From: Flavobacterium lipolyticum
GTDB lineage: Bacteria; Bacteroidota; Bacteroidia; Flavobacteriales; Flavobacteriaceae
Assembly: GCF_020905335.1 (NCBI RefSeq)
Contig: NZ_JAJJMN010000002.1
Location: 248,001 to 312,000 of the forward strand
Reading direction: 5' to 3'
DNA: 64,000 nucleotides
Part shown: positions 9,801 to 19,051 of the stretch, one piece after another
Layout of the letters: each line of letters starts with the position of its first letter
Position numbering within the stretch: position 1 is the stretch's first letter
The notes under the pieces: model-generated
What the model was told of the DNA's origin: nothing
The model's input: only the letters and a program-made list of their open reading frames with translations
Databases searched by the model: none
Program-made: the position numbers and the translations under genes

Positions 9801-10046
9801 TTTATTTTAGGACTTGTTCCTTTGATGTTTGCTTCGGGCGCAGGTGCCGTTGGAAATAAATCGATTGGAACGGGTGCTGTTGGCGGAATGTTGATCGGTA
9901 CCATTTTAGGAGTATTTGTAATTCCGGTGTTGTTCATCATTTTTCAGACATTGCAAGAGCGTGTGAGTGGTCCGCCAAAAGAAAATTATGATGATGAAGG
10001 TGACGATGAAGAGGAAGTGCAATTGATAGAAACTCACAAAGAGTAG
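6876..10046 (+). CDS. RND multidrug efflux pump, HAE1 family (AcrB-like)
   Basis: A 1056-residue proton-driven inner-membrane pump of normal AcrB length. It begins MFKIFIQRPVLSTVIS, the typical first helix, and has two large periplasmic loops and twelve expected TM segments. The proton-relay aspartates are seen as LAIGIVVDDAIVVVEAVH (TM4), and the matching TM10/11 block is LIGLLAKNGILIVEFA. The C-terminus is acidic (DDEGDDEEEVQ). It works with the adaptor at 5706 and the channel at 10065. Substrate range cannot be predicted. No frame disruption is seen. Confidence 0.97.
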   Translation: MFKIFIQRPVLSTVISVIIVILGILGLAALPIAQYPDIAPPTVNVAASYTGANADVVLKSIVIPLEEQINGVENMTYMTSTATNDGNASIKIFFKVGTDPDLAAVNVQNRVSRATSLLPVEVTQAGVTVTKSQSSNLLIFSLYSDDKAYDQTFLQNYAKINLVPQIQRVVGVGDVTVFGSRDYSMRIWLKPDVMQQYKLIPSDVSAALAEQNIEAAPGKFGENGDQAFQYVIKYKGRLTSAKEFEEIVIKSAGNGQLLRLKDVAKVELGSLSYSSTSTTNGRPSVGIAISQTPGSNARDVINNSKKLIDEAVKTFPKGIKYTVLINVNENLDASIEKVIHTLVEAFILVFIVVFIFLQDFRSTLIPAIAVPVAIVGTFFFLNLFGFTINLLTLFAMVLAIGIVVDDAIVVVEAVHAKLDNGYKSAKKATIHAMNEISGAIISITLVMAAVFIPVTFITGSTGVFYKQFGITLAVAIILSAVNALTLSPALCALLLKPHADDHKHQSFIQRFYTSFNVAFDNVTEKYKRSVQFLSIKKWIALGSILIAAGALFYMMKTTPSAFVPAEDQGVVFANISLPPSASMERSDVVAKKVDSIAHTIPGVENTLRIVGQNFTAGAGSAYSMVIVRLKSWEDRELSVNDVIGQLFAKTSGIREANIFFISPPTIQGFGQSGGFEFQLQDKGGHSTAEFYKVNNEFLAKLSARPEIQYATTPFNPGFPQYMMDINLAKAKDAGVSVNTILSTMQGYYGGLYASNFNKFGKQYRVMIQASPEFRTNTEGLNKIFVRNSAGTMAPITEFVKMTRVFGPESISRFNLFTSISITGAPKPGYSSGDAIKAIQEVAAESLPAGYGYEFSGLTREELASGSETIFIFVLCLVFVYFLLSAQYESYILPFAVLFSIPFGLAGAYLFSIIFKLNSNIYLQISLIMLIGLLAKNGILIVEFALERRRKGLPIVQSAIEGAVARFRPILMTSFAFILGLVPLMFASGAGAVGNKSIGTGAVGGMLIGTILGVFVIPVLFIIFQTLQERVSGPPKENYDDEGDDEEEVQLIETHKE

Positions 10047-10064
10047 TAATTTAATTTTAAAAAA

Positions 10065-11471
10065 ATGACTTATAGTTCTAATAAATATATTCTTGTGGTA
10101 GTGGCAGCTGCTCTGCTGAGTGCGTGCTCGATTACCAAGAAATACGAACGTCCGTCGGCTATTTCGACCGATAAGTTGTATCGCGATCAAAATGCTGCCG
10201 ATTCGACTACTATGGCAAGTATGCCGTGGCAAACTGTTTTTAAAGATGAAAAACTGAATGCTTTAATTCAAAAAGGTTTAGATCAGAATCTCAATTTAAA
10301 GAATGCGATCGAAAATATAGTGCAGTCGAGAGCTACTTTGCGTCAGGCAAAATTGGCTTATTATCCAACGCTGAATTTTGATGCGAGTGCTACACATAAC
10401 AAACAATCAAAGGCGGGACTGAATTTCCCCCCGGGAATTAATATCAATACATTGACAACAACCTATAAGTTAGGGTTAAGTACTTCCTGGGAACTTGATA
10501 TTTGGGGAAAATTGAGCAGTTCAAAAAGAGCGGCTTTAGCTGCCTATCTTGCTACAGATGCTGCAAAACAAGCCATTCAGACACAATTGATCGCTGATAT
10601 TGCGAATAATTATTTTTTGCTGTTAGCGTATGACAAACAATTAGAAATTACCAAAGCGACTTTAGAAAGCCGTATTAAAAATGTGGAAACGATTAAAGCG
10701 TTAAAAGAAGGTGCAATAGTGACCGGAGCAGCAGTGGTACAAAGTGAAGCCAATCAACATGCAGCTGAGGTATTGATTCCGGATTTAAAACGAAGTATTC
10801 GTGAAACGGAGAATGCTCTTAATATTTTGTTGGGACAAGCTCCGGGCGCTATTGAAAGAGGGACATTGGGGAATCAGACCGTTCCGGAAAATTTGGCAGT
10901 AGGTATGCCGGCACAATTGCTGGAAAACCGCCCGGATGTTCGTCAGGCCGAGTTTAATTTCCGCACTGCGTTTGAAAGTACCAATATGGCTAAAACGTAT
11001 TTTTATCCAAGTTTAACACTTACCGCAAGTGGCGGATTCTCTAACCTGCAACTAACGGATTTCTTTACCAATTCTGTTTTTTATTCTTTGATAGGAGGCT
11101 TAACACAGCCTATTTTCAATCAGGGACTGAATAAGGCAAGATTAACAACAGCACAATCCAAACAAGTTCAGGCACTGAATGATTTTCAACAAAGTCTTTT
11201 AGTAGCAGGGCAGGAGGTATCAAATGCTTTGTATGCTTATGAAATGGCCGTTGAAAAAGAAGATTCAAGACAAAAACAAATTGAAGCCCTTGAAAAAGCG
11301 GTTGATTTCACACAACAGCTTTTAGAGTACAGCTCGGCAACCAATTATACCGATGTATTAACTTCAGAGCAAAATCTATTGGCAGCACAATTAAGCGGGA
11401 TTACTGATAATTTGCAAAAATTACAAGCAGTAGTTGATTTGTATCGCGCCTTAGGTGGTGGATGGAAATAG
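10065..11471 (+). CDS. Outer-membrane efflux channel (OprM/NodT family)
   Basis: A 468-residue TolC-like lipoprotein with lipobox LLSAC (C21). It contains two OEP repeats with heptad-rich helices, including LGLSTSWELDIWGKLSSSKRAA and, in the second half, LLENRPDVRQAEFNFR, both typical of the NodT subgroup. It starts 18 bp after the pump stop and completes the tripartite exporter. A clear terminator at 11507 closes the operon. Confidence 0.96.
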   Translation: MTYSSNKYILVVVAAALLSACSITKKYERPSAISTDKLYRDQNAADSTTMASMPWQTVFKDEKLNALIQKGLDQNLNLKNAIENIVQSRATLRQAKLAYYPTLNFDASATHNKQSKAGLNFPPGININTLTTTYKLGLSTSWELDIWGKLSSSKRAALAAYLATDAAKQAIQTQLIADIANNYFLLLAYDKQLEITKATLESRIKNVETIKALKEGAIVTGAAVVQSEANQHAAEVLIPDLKRSIRETENALNILLGQAPGAIERGTLGNQTVPENLAVGMPAQLLENRPDVRQAEFNFRTAFESTNMAKTYFYPSLTLTASGGFSNLQLTDFFTNSVFYSLIGGLTQPIFNQGLNKARLTTAQSKQVQALNDFQQSLLVAGQEVSNALYAYEMAVEKEDSRQKQIEALEKAVDFTQQLLEYSSATNYTDVLTSEQNLLAAQLSGITDNLQKLQAVVDLYRALGGGWK

Positions 11472-11506
11472 TCTTCGCGGCTTCTATTATTTTAAATTTT
11501 GAAACG

Positions 11507-11538
11507 AAAAGCGCCTCAGTTGATGAGGCGCTTTTTTT
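11507..11538 (+). terminator. Rho-independent terminator of the RND operon
   Basis: The stem AGCGCCTCA / TGAGGCGCT is followed by seven Ts, about 36 bp after the channel gene stop. The region from here to the GH28 stop at 11611 carries nothing else. Confidence 0.92.
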
Positions 11539-11610
11539 GTACTATTTAGAGTTTCGTGAGCTTTCTTTGAAAAACAAAATCACTCTTTTGGTTGCGTTCC
11601 CGTTATAATC

Positions 11611-13296
11611 TCAAAACTTCACAGCATTTTTGGGAACGGTTTCTCCGAGGGTAGTTGTTTTAGAAAAATCTGTTTTTGGAGATGCGGTCAACTCAATATT
11701 CTGGCAAGCTTCTCCGTTAATGGAGATTGCTTTCGCAGAAGTCGAATTAAAAGCTATATTTTTTAAAGACATATTTTTAGTATTGTAAATCTCAAATACG
11801 GTTGGGTTTTCGATGTCTAATTTGGCATTGTTGATTTTAATTCCGTTAGCATCAATAATCGAAAAGCCTTTTTCTGCTTTGGCAATCAAATTGGAGATTT
11901 CGATATTTTCCAGATTCATTTCAGGCAAACCTTGCAGAAATACCGCTTGCTGCGCGCCCTTAATGGTGATGTTTTTAATCGATATGTTTTTAAACTGTGG
12001 TGTTTGTTCGTTTACAGGAACAGCTTTTGTAGTTACGGTGTTTCCGCCTTCGGCCAAAGTTTCGGCTATGGATTTTCCCCCATAATACAAATCAAATGAA
12101 ATGGCTTGTGATGGAATATCGGTCATAAAGATATCCGAGATATAAATGTTTTCCACAATTCCTCCACGTCCACGGGTGCTTTTAAAACGCAAACCAACAT
12201 CCGTTCCCATGAAAGTACAATTGGAGACATGCAGATTTTTCACTCCGCCCGACATTTCGCTTCCCACTGTTACTCCGCCATGCCCGTGATAAACGATGTT
12301 GTTTTTTACGATGATATTTTCGCAGGCAACAGCTCGATCACGACCGTCTTTGTCTTTTCCCGATTTGATACAGATGGCATCATCACCCACATCAAAACTT
12401 GAATTTTCGATAATGACATTTTTGCAGGATTCTACGTCAAGACCGTCACCGTTTTGAGAAAACCACGGATTACGAACGGTTATGTTTCTAACAATTAAAT
12501 CCTCTACCATAAACGGATGAAGGTTCCAGGCAGGTGAGTTTTGAAATACCGGACCATCAAACAATACTCTTTTACTATTTTGTATGCTCACTAAAACTGG
12601 GCGAAGGAAGTCGTGAATGGCTTCAAATTCTTCTTTTGTTTTCAGATCATGACGAACATTCTGATCAGCACCTTTGGAGCCTTTTAAATATTGTTCAGAA
12701 GGATACCAGCTGTCTTTCTTGTCATTTAAAACGCCACCGGAAGCGATAAATTTCTTCCATTGTTCCTCCGTCAGTTTGTTTTTTTTAACCTGTCTCCAGG
12801 CTTCTCCGGAACCGTCCCACACACCACTTCCCGTGAAGGCAACATTTACCAGATTCTTACCATAAATAGGAGAGATGCATCGCCAGGTGTTAAGCCCTTC
12901 AAAACTGGTTTCAATAATGGGATATAAACTTTTGTCGGTAGAGAATTTAATTAAGGCGCCTGTTTGGGCATGAAGTTCAATATTGCTTTTTAGTATAATC
13001 GGACCTGTTAGCCAGATTCCGGGTGGAATAATTACTTTTCCACCACCTTTTTTTGACACGGCTTCTATGGCATCAGCGAAAGCTTTAGTGTTTAAAACAT
13101 AGCCGCCATTTACAGCTCCAAAATCTTTTAGATTTACAGTATTATTTGGTATTAACGGTTCATTGACTTTTGGCATTTTAAATTCGATGCCTTTGTATGT
13201 ATCATAAGAATCTGAATTTTGTGCAGTAAGTTCGGAACAGGTCAGAAGTAAAAATACCACTGTAAAAAACAAGTGATGAATAGATTTGGTTTTCAT
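11611..13296 (-). CDS. Glycoside hydrolase family 28 (polygalacturonase-like)
   Basis: A 561-residue secreted pectin-degrading enzyme candidate with a type I signal peptide (about 1-26, ending LTAQ). The right-handed beta-helix contains the GH28 signatures: NGDGLD at 282-287 (canonical NTD), GDD at 304-306 (the catalytic aspartate pair), GHGG at 338-341, and RFK at 370-372 (canonical RIK). The insertion at about 170-225 is longer than in fungal enzymes but usual for bacterial exo-type members. It stands alone, with no SusCD pair or other pectin genes nearby. A perfect 14-bp palindrome 71 bp upstream suggests LacI-type control. Confidence 0.93.
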   Translation of the reverse strand: MKTKSIHHLFFTVVFLLLTCSELTAQNSDSYDTYKGIEFKMPKVNEPLIPNNTVNLKDFGAVNGGYVLNTKAFADAIEAVSKKGGGKVIIPPGIWLTGPIILKSNIELHAQTGALIKFSTDKSLYPIIETSFEGLNTWRCISPIYGKNLVNVAFTGSGVWDGSGEAWRQVKKNKLTEEQWKKFIASGGVLNDKKDSWYPSEQYLKGSKGADQNVRHDLKTKEEFEAIHDFLRPVLVSIQNSKRVLFDGPVFQNSPAWNLHPFMVEDLIVRNITVRNPWFSQNGDGLDVESCKNVIIENSSFDVGDDAICIKSGKDKDGRDRAVACENIIVKNNIVYHGHGGVTVGSEMSGGVKNLHVSNCTFMGTDVGLRFKSTRGRGGIVENIYISDIFMTDIPSQAISFDLYYGGKSIAETLAEGGNTVTTKAVPVNEQTPQFKNISIKNITIKGAQQAVFLQGLPEMNLENIEISNLIAKAEKGFSIIDANGIKINNAKLDIENPTVFEIYNTKNMSLKNIAFNSTSAKAISINGEACQNIELTASPKTDFSKTTTLGETVPKNAVKF

Positions 13297-13366
13297 AGGT
13301 ATAGTTTTTTATGGATTTTTTTATTGATTTTGGAAATGTAGGCCAACATTAATAAAAAAAGTTAAA

Positions 13367-13380
13367 TGTAATCGATTACA
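13367..13380. promoter_or_regulatory. LacI-type palindromic operator candidate
   Basis: TGTAATCGATTACA is a perfect 14-bp palindrome with a central CG-containing core, the usual look of LacI/GalR-family operators. It is 71 bp upstream of the GH28 start. The rest of the 398-bp gap 13297-13694 is AT-rich. No LacI-family gene occurs in this window, so the regulator would be encoded elsewhere. Confidence 0.55.
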
Positions 13381-13694
13381 CAAAACTATTGAAAAATATT
13401 TATAAATGATAATTTACTTCAAAAATAAAATAATCATTAAATAAATTTCATTGTTGAACGTGATCGTTTTGCCACGAATGGCATCAATTTTACAAATTCT
13501 GTTTGATTTCTTTTTTTGCTATAGAAATTGTGCGAGTCAATATAAGTTTTTTTCTTAACTGAACTTATATAACATTTAAGATTTAATTTTAAGCTTGTTT
13601 TTTGTGAAAGAAATAATGTTATTTTAGCTGAAGATTTGTAATGTTAAATAGTGCATTTAATTTTACAAAGTATAACTAAAATATAAGTGATTTT

Positions 13695-15077
13695 ATGAAT
13701 AAAACACTTTGGGAAAAGGTTTTAGCATTTAGTTTTGATCAACCAAATGATCAATATGGGTTTTCAACAAGATTAGCACTAGAGAATCATTGGACGATTC
13801 ATTTTACTCAAAGTGCTATAATTGAATATAAAAAGTTTCTTTTTCTGGCCGCAACCAATAACGAAATGGTTTCACCTTCAGAAATTGTTGATATTGTCTG
13901 GCATCAACACTTAATTTTTACTAATTCTTATTCAGATTTCTGTGATTTATTAGGAAAAAGAATAGAACATATTCCCTCAACTCATAATAGATCAGAATTT
14001 GATAAGTTTAAAATGGCAAAAGAAAGGACAAAGGAGCTTTATGAAGTTAATTTTGGTCCACAGTTAGCTGAAATTTGGCATTATCATAATGAATTAGATT
14101 CTTTACATTTAGAGAGAAGCAGCTATGAAATTTCAAAACTTAGAAAAAACTTTTTAATCTATACCATCGCTCTGTCATTTCCGGTGTGTTTGGTTCTCTT
14201 TTCATTTTTAATAAAAATTAATAATCCTAATTTCCTTATAGCATATCTTTTGCTTTTTGTTGTTGTAATTTTATTCTTGAAATTTTACGTCCGAAAAAGT
14301 TTTCTTTCGCTATATGATACAATTAAGTCCAATTTTATTTTGCAGAATCTTACGGCACTTGAGATGGTGTTTTTTAGAGAAAACAAACTGGATGCTGTAA
14401 TTCATGGAGTGGTAAATAATTTGATTATAAATCATAAAATTAAGATTTTAACAAATGATAGATTAGAATTAATTGATGAAAGTTTCGTTGAAAATAGATA
14501 TGAGAACTGTATTGTCGAGATTATGAAAGATTTTGAGCCAATGTCTTATAAGGAATTATGCAAGACTGCCTCGCAAAAACCTATTTTTGAGCAGCTTCAG
14601 AAAGCAACCTACAGAATAAGAAACAGAATTTTTGATTCGAAAAAATTTGCGAATGTAGTGATCCTTGTAATGAGTATTTTAGGATTCTTGTTAAGCATTG
14701 GTTTTAGCCGATTTATAACTGGGGTTTGGAGAGGTAAGCCTATTACATTTTTACTTTTTGCGATTGTTCCTTTGGTTTTAGTTTCGTTGTATTATATCAA
14801 TCAGGTATTGAATTTAATGTTTACAACTATTATTCCTTCTGTTTTTGAAGATAAGGCAAGGATAGCTACAGCACATGAAAAGAATTGGGAGTGGGATTAT
14901 TTTCTTTATGGAAATATAATAGTAGCAAGTTCATTCATGCCATTGATTAATTACAATACAAATTCGGTTTCTTCAAATAATTTTACCAGTTCAGGATCAT
15001 GTGGGACTTCTTCATGCGGGACTTCTTCGTGCGGAAGTTCTTGCGGTTCTTCGTGTGGAGGGTGCGGTGGTGACTAA
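13695..15077 (+). CDS. Glycine-rich-domain (GRDP-like) / TIGR04222-like membrane protein
   Basis: A 460-residue protein. The N-terminal 150 residues resemble the GRDP/DUF1399 helical domain, with IVDIVWHQHLIFTNSYSDFC matching its W-H-H motif. Then come two TM segments (about 158-175 and 181-198), a soluble region (200-310) and two more TM segments (about 318-337 and 345-365). The tail (about 435-460) is almost only Cys, Gly and Ser: repeated CGTSS and CGSS units ending GCGGD. That architecture matches TIGR04222-type membrane proteins with Cys-rich tails. Function is unknown; the tail could bind metal or be heavily cross-linked. It is monocistronic, with a bidirectional terminator at 15099. 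Confidence 0.75.
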   Translation: MNKTLWEKVLAFSFDQPNDQYGFSTRLALENHWTIHFTQSAIIEYKKFLFLAATNNEMVSPSEIVDIVWHQHLIFTNSYSDFCDLLGKRIEHIPSTHNRSEFDKFKMAKERTKELYEVNFGPQLAEIWHYHNELDSLHLERSSYEISKLRKNFLIYTIALSFPVCLVLFSFLIKINNPNFLIAYLLLFVVVILFLKFYVRKSFLSLYDTIKSNFILQNLTALEMVFFRENKLDAVIHGVVNNLIINHKIKILTNDRLELIDESFVENRYENCIVEIMKDFEPMSYKELCKTASQKPIFEQLQKATYRIRNRIFDSKKFANVVILVMSILGFLLSIGFSRFITGVWRGKPITFLLFAIVPLVLVSLYYINQVLNLMFTTIIPSVFEDKARIATAHEKNWEWDYFLYGNIIVASSFMPLINYNTNSVSSNNFTSSGSCGTSSCGTSSCGSSCGSSCGGCGGD

Positions 15078-15098
15078 AAGAAATCATTAAAAAAACAA

Positions 15099-15135
15099 AC
15101 ATTCCGTCCCAGAAATCTGAAACGGAATGTTTTAA
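15099..15135. terminator. Bidirectional terminator between convergent genes
   Basis: Stem ACATTCCGT (15099-15107) / ACGGAATGT (15122-15130) flanked by A and T runs on both sides. It serves the gene ending at 15077 and probably the convergent DUF4374 gene ending at 15197. Confidence 0.85.
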
Positions 15136-15196
15136 TTAAAAAAAAAACTCAAGTAATAACAATTGTTATGAGTGCTTTTACTGCTTGTGCAGCTTT

Positions 15197-16534
15197 TTAG
15201 AATACTCCAATATAATGGTTTCCTGCTTTGTTTACCAGTTTAGCTCCTTTAGTAACAGCTCCTGTTGGGATATCGATAACGTAAATGTTTCCGTCTTTTC
15301 CAACTGGTGTAACCGCTAAGTAAAGCTCATTTCCATCCACTACAAAACCTTGGTACTGACCAAAATCTATAGCTGCGTCATAAGCAATGCCTTCTACTTT
15401 TTTAGCCGTTTTAGCATTTAAATCTACTCTTGCAACAAATCCTTGTTTTCCTGTTGCGGTTTGTGTGTAAAGTACATAAGCAATTCCGTTTCCTGCATAT
15501 CTCCAGGCATCGATATAAGATCCTTTTATGCCTAATGCAGCATCAAGGCTAATTACAAATGAGTCATCATATTGATTGTTTTGGTTGATTCTTACGATAT
15601 AAGAACCTCTGTTGGTATCTCTTTGGGTAGCCTGATAGATGTTACCGTCAGTTCCTAAGAAACTATTGAAGCTACGGAAACCGCTCGTATCTCCAAAACC
15701 AACTTTTGAAGAAATAATTTGTGGATTCGCTAATGATGGATAATCTACTACAACAGATTTAGCACCTAAACGGTCATAGGCAGTTTCGATTTGTCCTGTA
15801 GCCGGATTCGTTTTACGCAACCATGTCCCGATAATTACTTTGTTTCCCGCTTTGTTGATCGTAGGAGCATCTAAACGGAAAATATGGTGTCCCAAAGCTT
15901 CTTCCTGAGGGCTTAATGGAAGTTCATACTGATCGTATTTTGAAATACGAATACCTTTAAGGTCTAAAGCAAGAACAGTAGCAGTACCTCTTGTATACAT
16001 ATACGTTTTGTCCGGATTTGTTTTAATTACGGGAGAAGTTACATTTACAGCTACACCGGTTTTATCTCCATCAAAAAGTTTATTCCATCTTGGAGATGTT
16101 CCTGCATATTGAGAAATGTTTACAGTTGTACCTGATTGTGTAAAGTTTTTAGCTCCATTTACGGTATAGGTCATAAATTCTCCACCATTAGCTCCGGTAT
16201 AAGTAATGTTGAAAAGCGTTTTTCCGTCTACAGAAGATTGCAAACGAGCTGTTCTGTTGGATTGTACCGGCATACCATCTGCATAAACATTAATCGAATA
16301 GTTTGGATCTTTGGCGTTTTTCTTAGTTACGGCATAAACCATAGTTCCGCCGTTTCCGTCTCCTGGATTTTCCTGCATTAATGCTCCCGAAACCGTAATC
16401 CAGCGATCAGTTGTTTCAGGATTTATTGGATCTGCAACTTTCTCATCATTGCTACTACAGCTTGTAGTCAATGAAAATACACCTAAAACTAGACCAGATG
16501 TAAATAGTTTAAACATATTTTTTCTCATATTCAT
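15197..16534 (-). CDS. xusB: DUF4374 surface lipoprotein, XusB-like
   Basis: A 445-residue lipoprotein (lipobox LTTSC, C26) of the DUF4374 family, predicted beta-propeller. Its Bacteroides homologue XusB is described as a surface lipoprotein that captures xenosiderophores and hands them to the TonB receptor XusA. It lies directly downstream of a TonB receptor (19 bp gap, same strand), the same order as xusA-xusB. The PepSY reductase usually third in such loci (xusC) is not adjacent but lies at 22791. The name is assigned from family and gene order, not from experiment. Confidence 0.82.
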   Translation of the reverse strand: MNMRKNMFKLFTSGLVLGVFSLTTSCSSNDEKVADPINPETTDRWITVSGALMQENPGDGNGGTMVYAVTKKNAKDPNYSINVYADGMPVQSNRTARLQSSVDGKTLFNITYTGANGGEFMTYTVNGAKNFTQSGTTVNISQYAGTSPRWNKLFDGDKTGVAVNVTSPVIKTNPDKTYMYTRGTATVLALDLKGIRISKYDQYELPLSPQEEALGHHIFRLDAPTINKAGNKVIIGTWLRKTNPATGQIETAYDRLGAKSVVVDYPSLANPQIISSKVGFGDTSGFRSFNSFLGTDGNIYQATQRDTNRGSYIVRINQNNQYDDSFVISLDAALGIKGSYIDAWRYAGNGIAYVLYTQTATGKQGFVARVDLNAKTAKKVEGIAYDAAIDFGQYQGFVVDGNELYLAVTPVGKDGNIYVIDIPTGAVTKGAKLVNKAGNHYIGVF

Positions 16535-16553
16535 TGTATTAAAAAATTAGATA

Positions 16554-18962
16554 TTAAAAGTTATTAAGGGTATAATTCAGTTTTAGATAAAAAGCACGTC
16601 CGGGTTTTTGAACAGCGTAATTATCGAAAACTTGTTTATCAAAAATGTTTTTGGCATCAATACTTACCACAAATTGTTTGTTCGGAAAAACATAACTCAA
16701 ACCTAAATCCTGTGCAAATTGGGCTGGTGTTTTGGAATCCGGTACGTCAATCCAAATTGTTGGAAAAGGATCTACATAACCAAAGTTGTAGTACAAATTC
16801 AACTGTGATTTCTTTTGAATCAGTTCATTAAAGTTGTACTGAACGTTTCCGTTTACGGTAAAGAAAGGTTCATTAGGGATTTGTCTGTTGTAAAAATCCA
16901 GCTCCTTCCCATTATCATCGTATTTCTTTTTGTATAAGGAGTTGAATCTTGACAGGTTCATCGATACAAACAAACGGTCGTTATAGCTATAATTAAAGGA
17001 TGCTTCATAGCCAATGGATTGCGCACGTCCCAGATTGTCAAACGGTAAAACCTGTATGGCATCATTCACTCTGTCATTGGAGACACGAACAATTCTATCT
17101 CGGGTATTTCTCGAAAAACCTGTTGCAGCAACCGAAATTTTGTGCGTATTTATGGCGTAAGGGCCAAATTGTAATCCTAAATTGAAATTGTTGCTTTGCT
17201 CCGGTTTTAGATTGGGGTTAGCCAGTACATTTTCACTGGGTCTTCCAAATATTTCAGTTGCACCTGGTAATCTGATGGCTTTTTCTGCTGATGCCGTAAT
17301 CATAAGTTCAGGAGTAATAAAGTAGGAAGCGGCCAGTCCGTATCCAAATAGCGGAGTTGTACTTTTACTAATCTTTTCCACTACCGTGGTTTGCCCGTTT
17401 TGTGTGACCAATTCCGGTTTTCTGTGGTTTACTTTTTGTTCGTAAAACTTACCGAAAATATTGGTTCTCAGACGGGAGTCAAAAGCCTGCATTTCGTAGG
17501 CTAGGGAAGTAACCGTTTTTTGTAAATCAGATGTGGCTTCAAAATCTCTTTGAAATTCCGGTTTGATTAAATCGTCTTCATTTCTATCCAGTGTATAGAA
17601 TAAATTGCTGAATATAAATCTGTTTTTTTCATTTAGATTATAAGTCAATACGGTTCTGGAGCTAAGTACATTCTCTGAGATGGTATTGATTGTTGGTGCA
17701 CCTTGTTGTGCCCCCGTATAAGATAAAAGGGGTTTGCCTGTCCTTAAATCTATTACTCTTTCACCAAACCAGTTGTAAGTCCATCTGACAGTATCATTTA
17801 CGATTTGATGTTTACCGCTGTAGACCGTGTTGGTTGAAAAATCCAGTTTTTTAAATAGGAAATCTTTTTTAGAGTAATTCAGACTTAAAACAGTCGCATC
17901 AGCTTCGGAGAAACGACCTTTATAAGGTTTTGTCATGTATTGACCGTGCTGAATTTGATTGTGATCTTCAGAGACATTTAACCCAATTAGAAAATTGTCA
18001 GCCCATTTGACATTGGTAAAACCGGCTTCAAATCTTCCTCCGTAGGATCTGTATCGGTTTTCGAAACGTTTAACCCGCACCGCTTCACGAGTTCCGTCCG
18101 GTGCTATATTGTAAATAAATCTTCCCCATACTTCATAATCGTTATCAGAATAATTATAAAAACCGGATCCTTTTACCGTAAAACCTGATTTTGCGCGATA
18201 GGTTGTATTAAAGTTAGACTGAATAGTATTGAAAGAACCATAAGAAGCAGAGGCATTCAGTGTATTTTTGGCACCTTTTTTTAGAATCACATTTATAGCT
18301 CCACCCAAGGCATCATCAGCGAGTTCTGCAGGAGTGACTCCTTTGTACACTTCGATGCGCTCGATTAAGGCCGGTGGTATACTGTTAAGACTAAAGGAGG
18401 AGCCGTAGGTATCTAATGGAATTCCGTCAATAAAAATTCGGATGGCATTTCCGGACATTCCGTTCAGATTGTAATTTACGCTTGAACCTAATCCACCGTT
18501 TTGTCGGATTCGTACACCCGCAGAGCGGTCAAGTAATTCATTGGTTTGCAGATTTCGAGTGGCAGCGTCTTTAGTTTCTATCACATTGACAGAGAAACCT
18601 TTGGTCATAATTTCTCTTTTTACCGATGTCTTTTTTACAACAACCTCTTTTAAGGCTTGTGGATCATTTGATTTTTCCAATGAGATATTTACCTGAGCAG
18701 TAGGACTGTTTAAAGTTACCTTTACTGTTTTAGTTTTCGCTTCAAGTGATGTAATTTCGAGAATGTATGTACCGTAAGCAACATTTTTAATTTCAAATTG
18801 ACCATTGTTACCAACTAAGGCAAATTTTTGAGTTCCGGCAATTGTAACTGAGGCACCAAATGCAGATTCAGAATTTTCAAAAGTAACTTTTCCTTTAATA
18901 TTCCCATTTTGGGACCAAACTGAAAAATGAACGAATACCAACAATAACAATAAAAACCTCAT
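16554..18962 (-). CDS. xusA: TonB-dependent receptor, XusA-like siderophore receptor
   Basis: An 802-residue outer-membrane receptor. After the signal peptide (1-17) comes a carboxypeptidase-regulatory-like domain (about 20-105), the plug domain (about 120-230, with RIFIDGIPLDTYGSS and DDALGGAINVILKK), and a 22-strand barrel ending in the aromatic FYLKLNYTLNNF. It lacks a SusD partner; instead DUF4374 follows, which points to siderophore rather than glycan uptake. A Fur-like palindrome lies about 90 bp upstream of the start, in line with iron repression. Confidence 0.9.
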   Translation of the reverse strand: MRFLLLLLVFVHFSVWSQNGNIKGKVTFENSESAFGASVTIAGTQKFALVGNNGQFEIKNVAYGTYILEITSLEAKTKTVKVTLNSPTAQVNISLEKSNDPQALKEVVVKKTSVKREIMTKGFSVNVIETKDAATRNLQTNELLDRSAGVRIRQNGGLGSSVNYNLNGMSGNAIRIFIDGIPLDTYGSSFSLNSIPPALIERIEVYKGVTPAELADDALGGAINVILKKGAKNTLNASASYGSFNTIQSNFNTTYRAKSGFTVKGSGFYNYSDNDYEVWGRFIYNIAPDGTREAVRVKRFENRYRSYGGRFEAGFTNVKWADNFLIGLNVSEDHNQIQHGQYMTKPYKGRFSEADATVLSLNYSKKDFLFKKLDFSTNTVYSGKHQIVNDTVRWTYNWFGERVIDLRTGKPLLSYTGAQQGAPTINTISENVLSSRTVLTYNLNEKNRFIFSNLFYTLDRNEDDLIKPEFQRDFEATSDLQKTVTSLAYEMQAFDSRLRTNIFGKFYEQKVNHRKPELVTQNGQTTVVEKISKSTTPLFGYGLAASYFITPELMITASAEKAIRLPGATEIFGRPSENVLANPNLKPEQSNNFNLGLQFGPYAINTHKISVAATGFSRNTRDRIVRVSNDRVNDAIQVLPFDNLGRAQSIGYEASFNYSYNDRLFVSMNLSRFNSLYKKKYDDNGKELDFYNRQIPNEPFFTVNGNVQYNFNELIQKKSQLNLYYNFGYVDPFPTIWIDVPDSKTPAQFAQDLGLSYVFPNKQFVVSIDAKNIFDKQVFDNYAVQKPGRAFYLKLNYTLNNF

Positions 18963-19051
18963 GATTTATGTACTTCTTAAATAGAAATGCAAAGCTAGAT
19001 CATTGTTTATATTTAATCTAAATAAAGGAATTAGAAGATCATTAGAATTAC

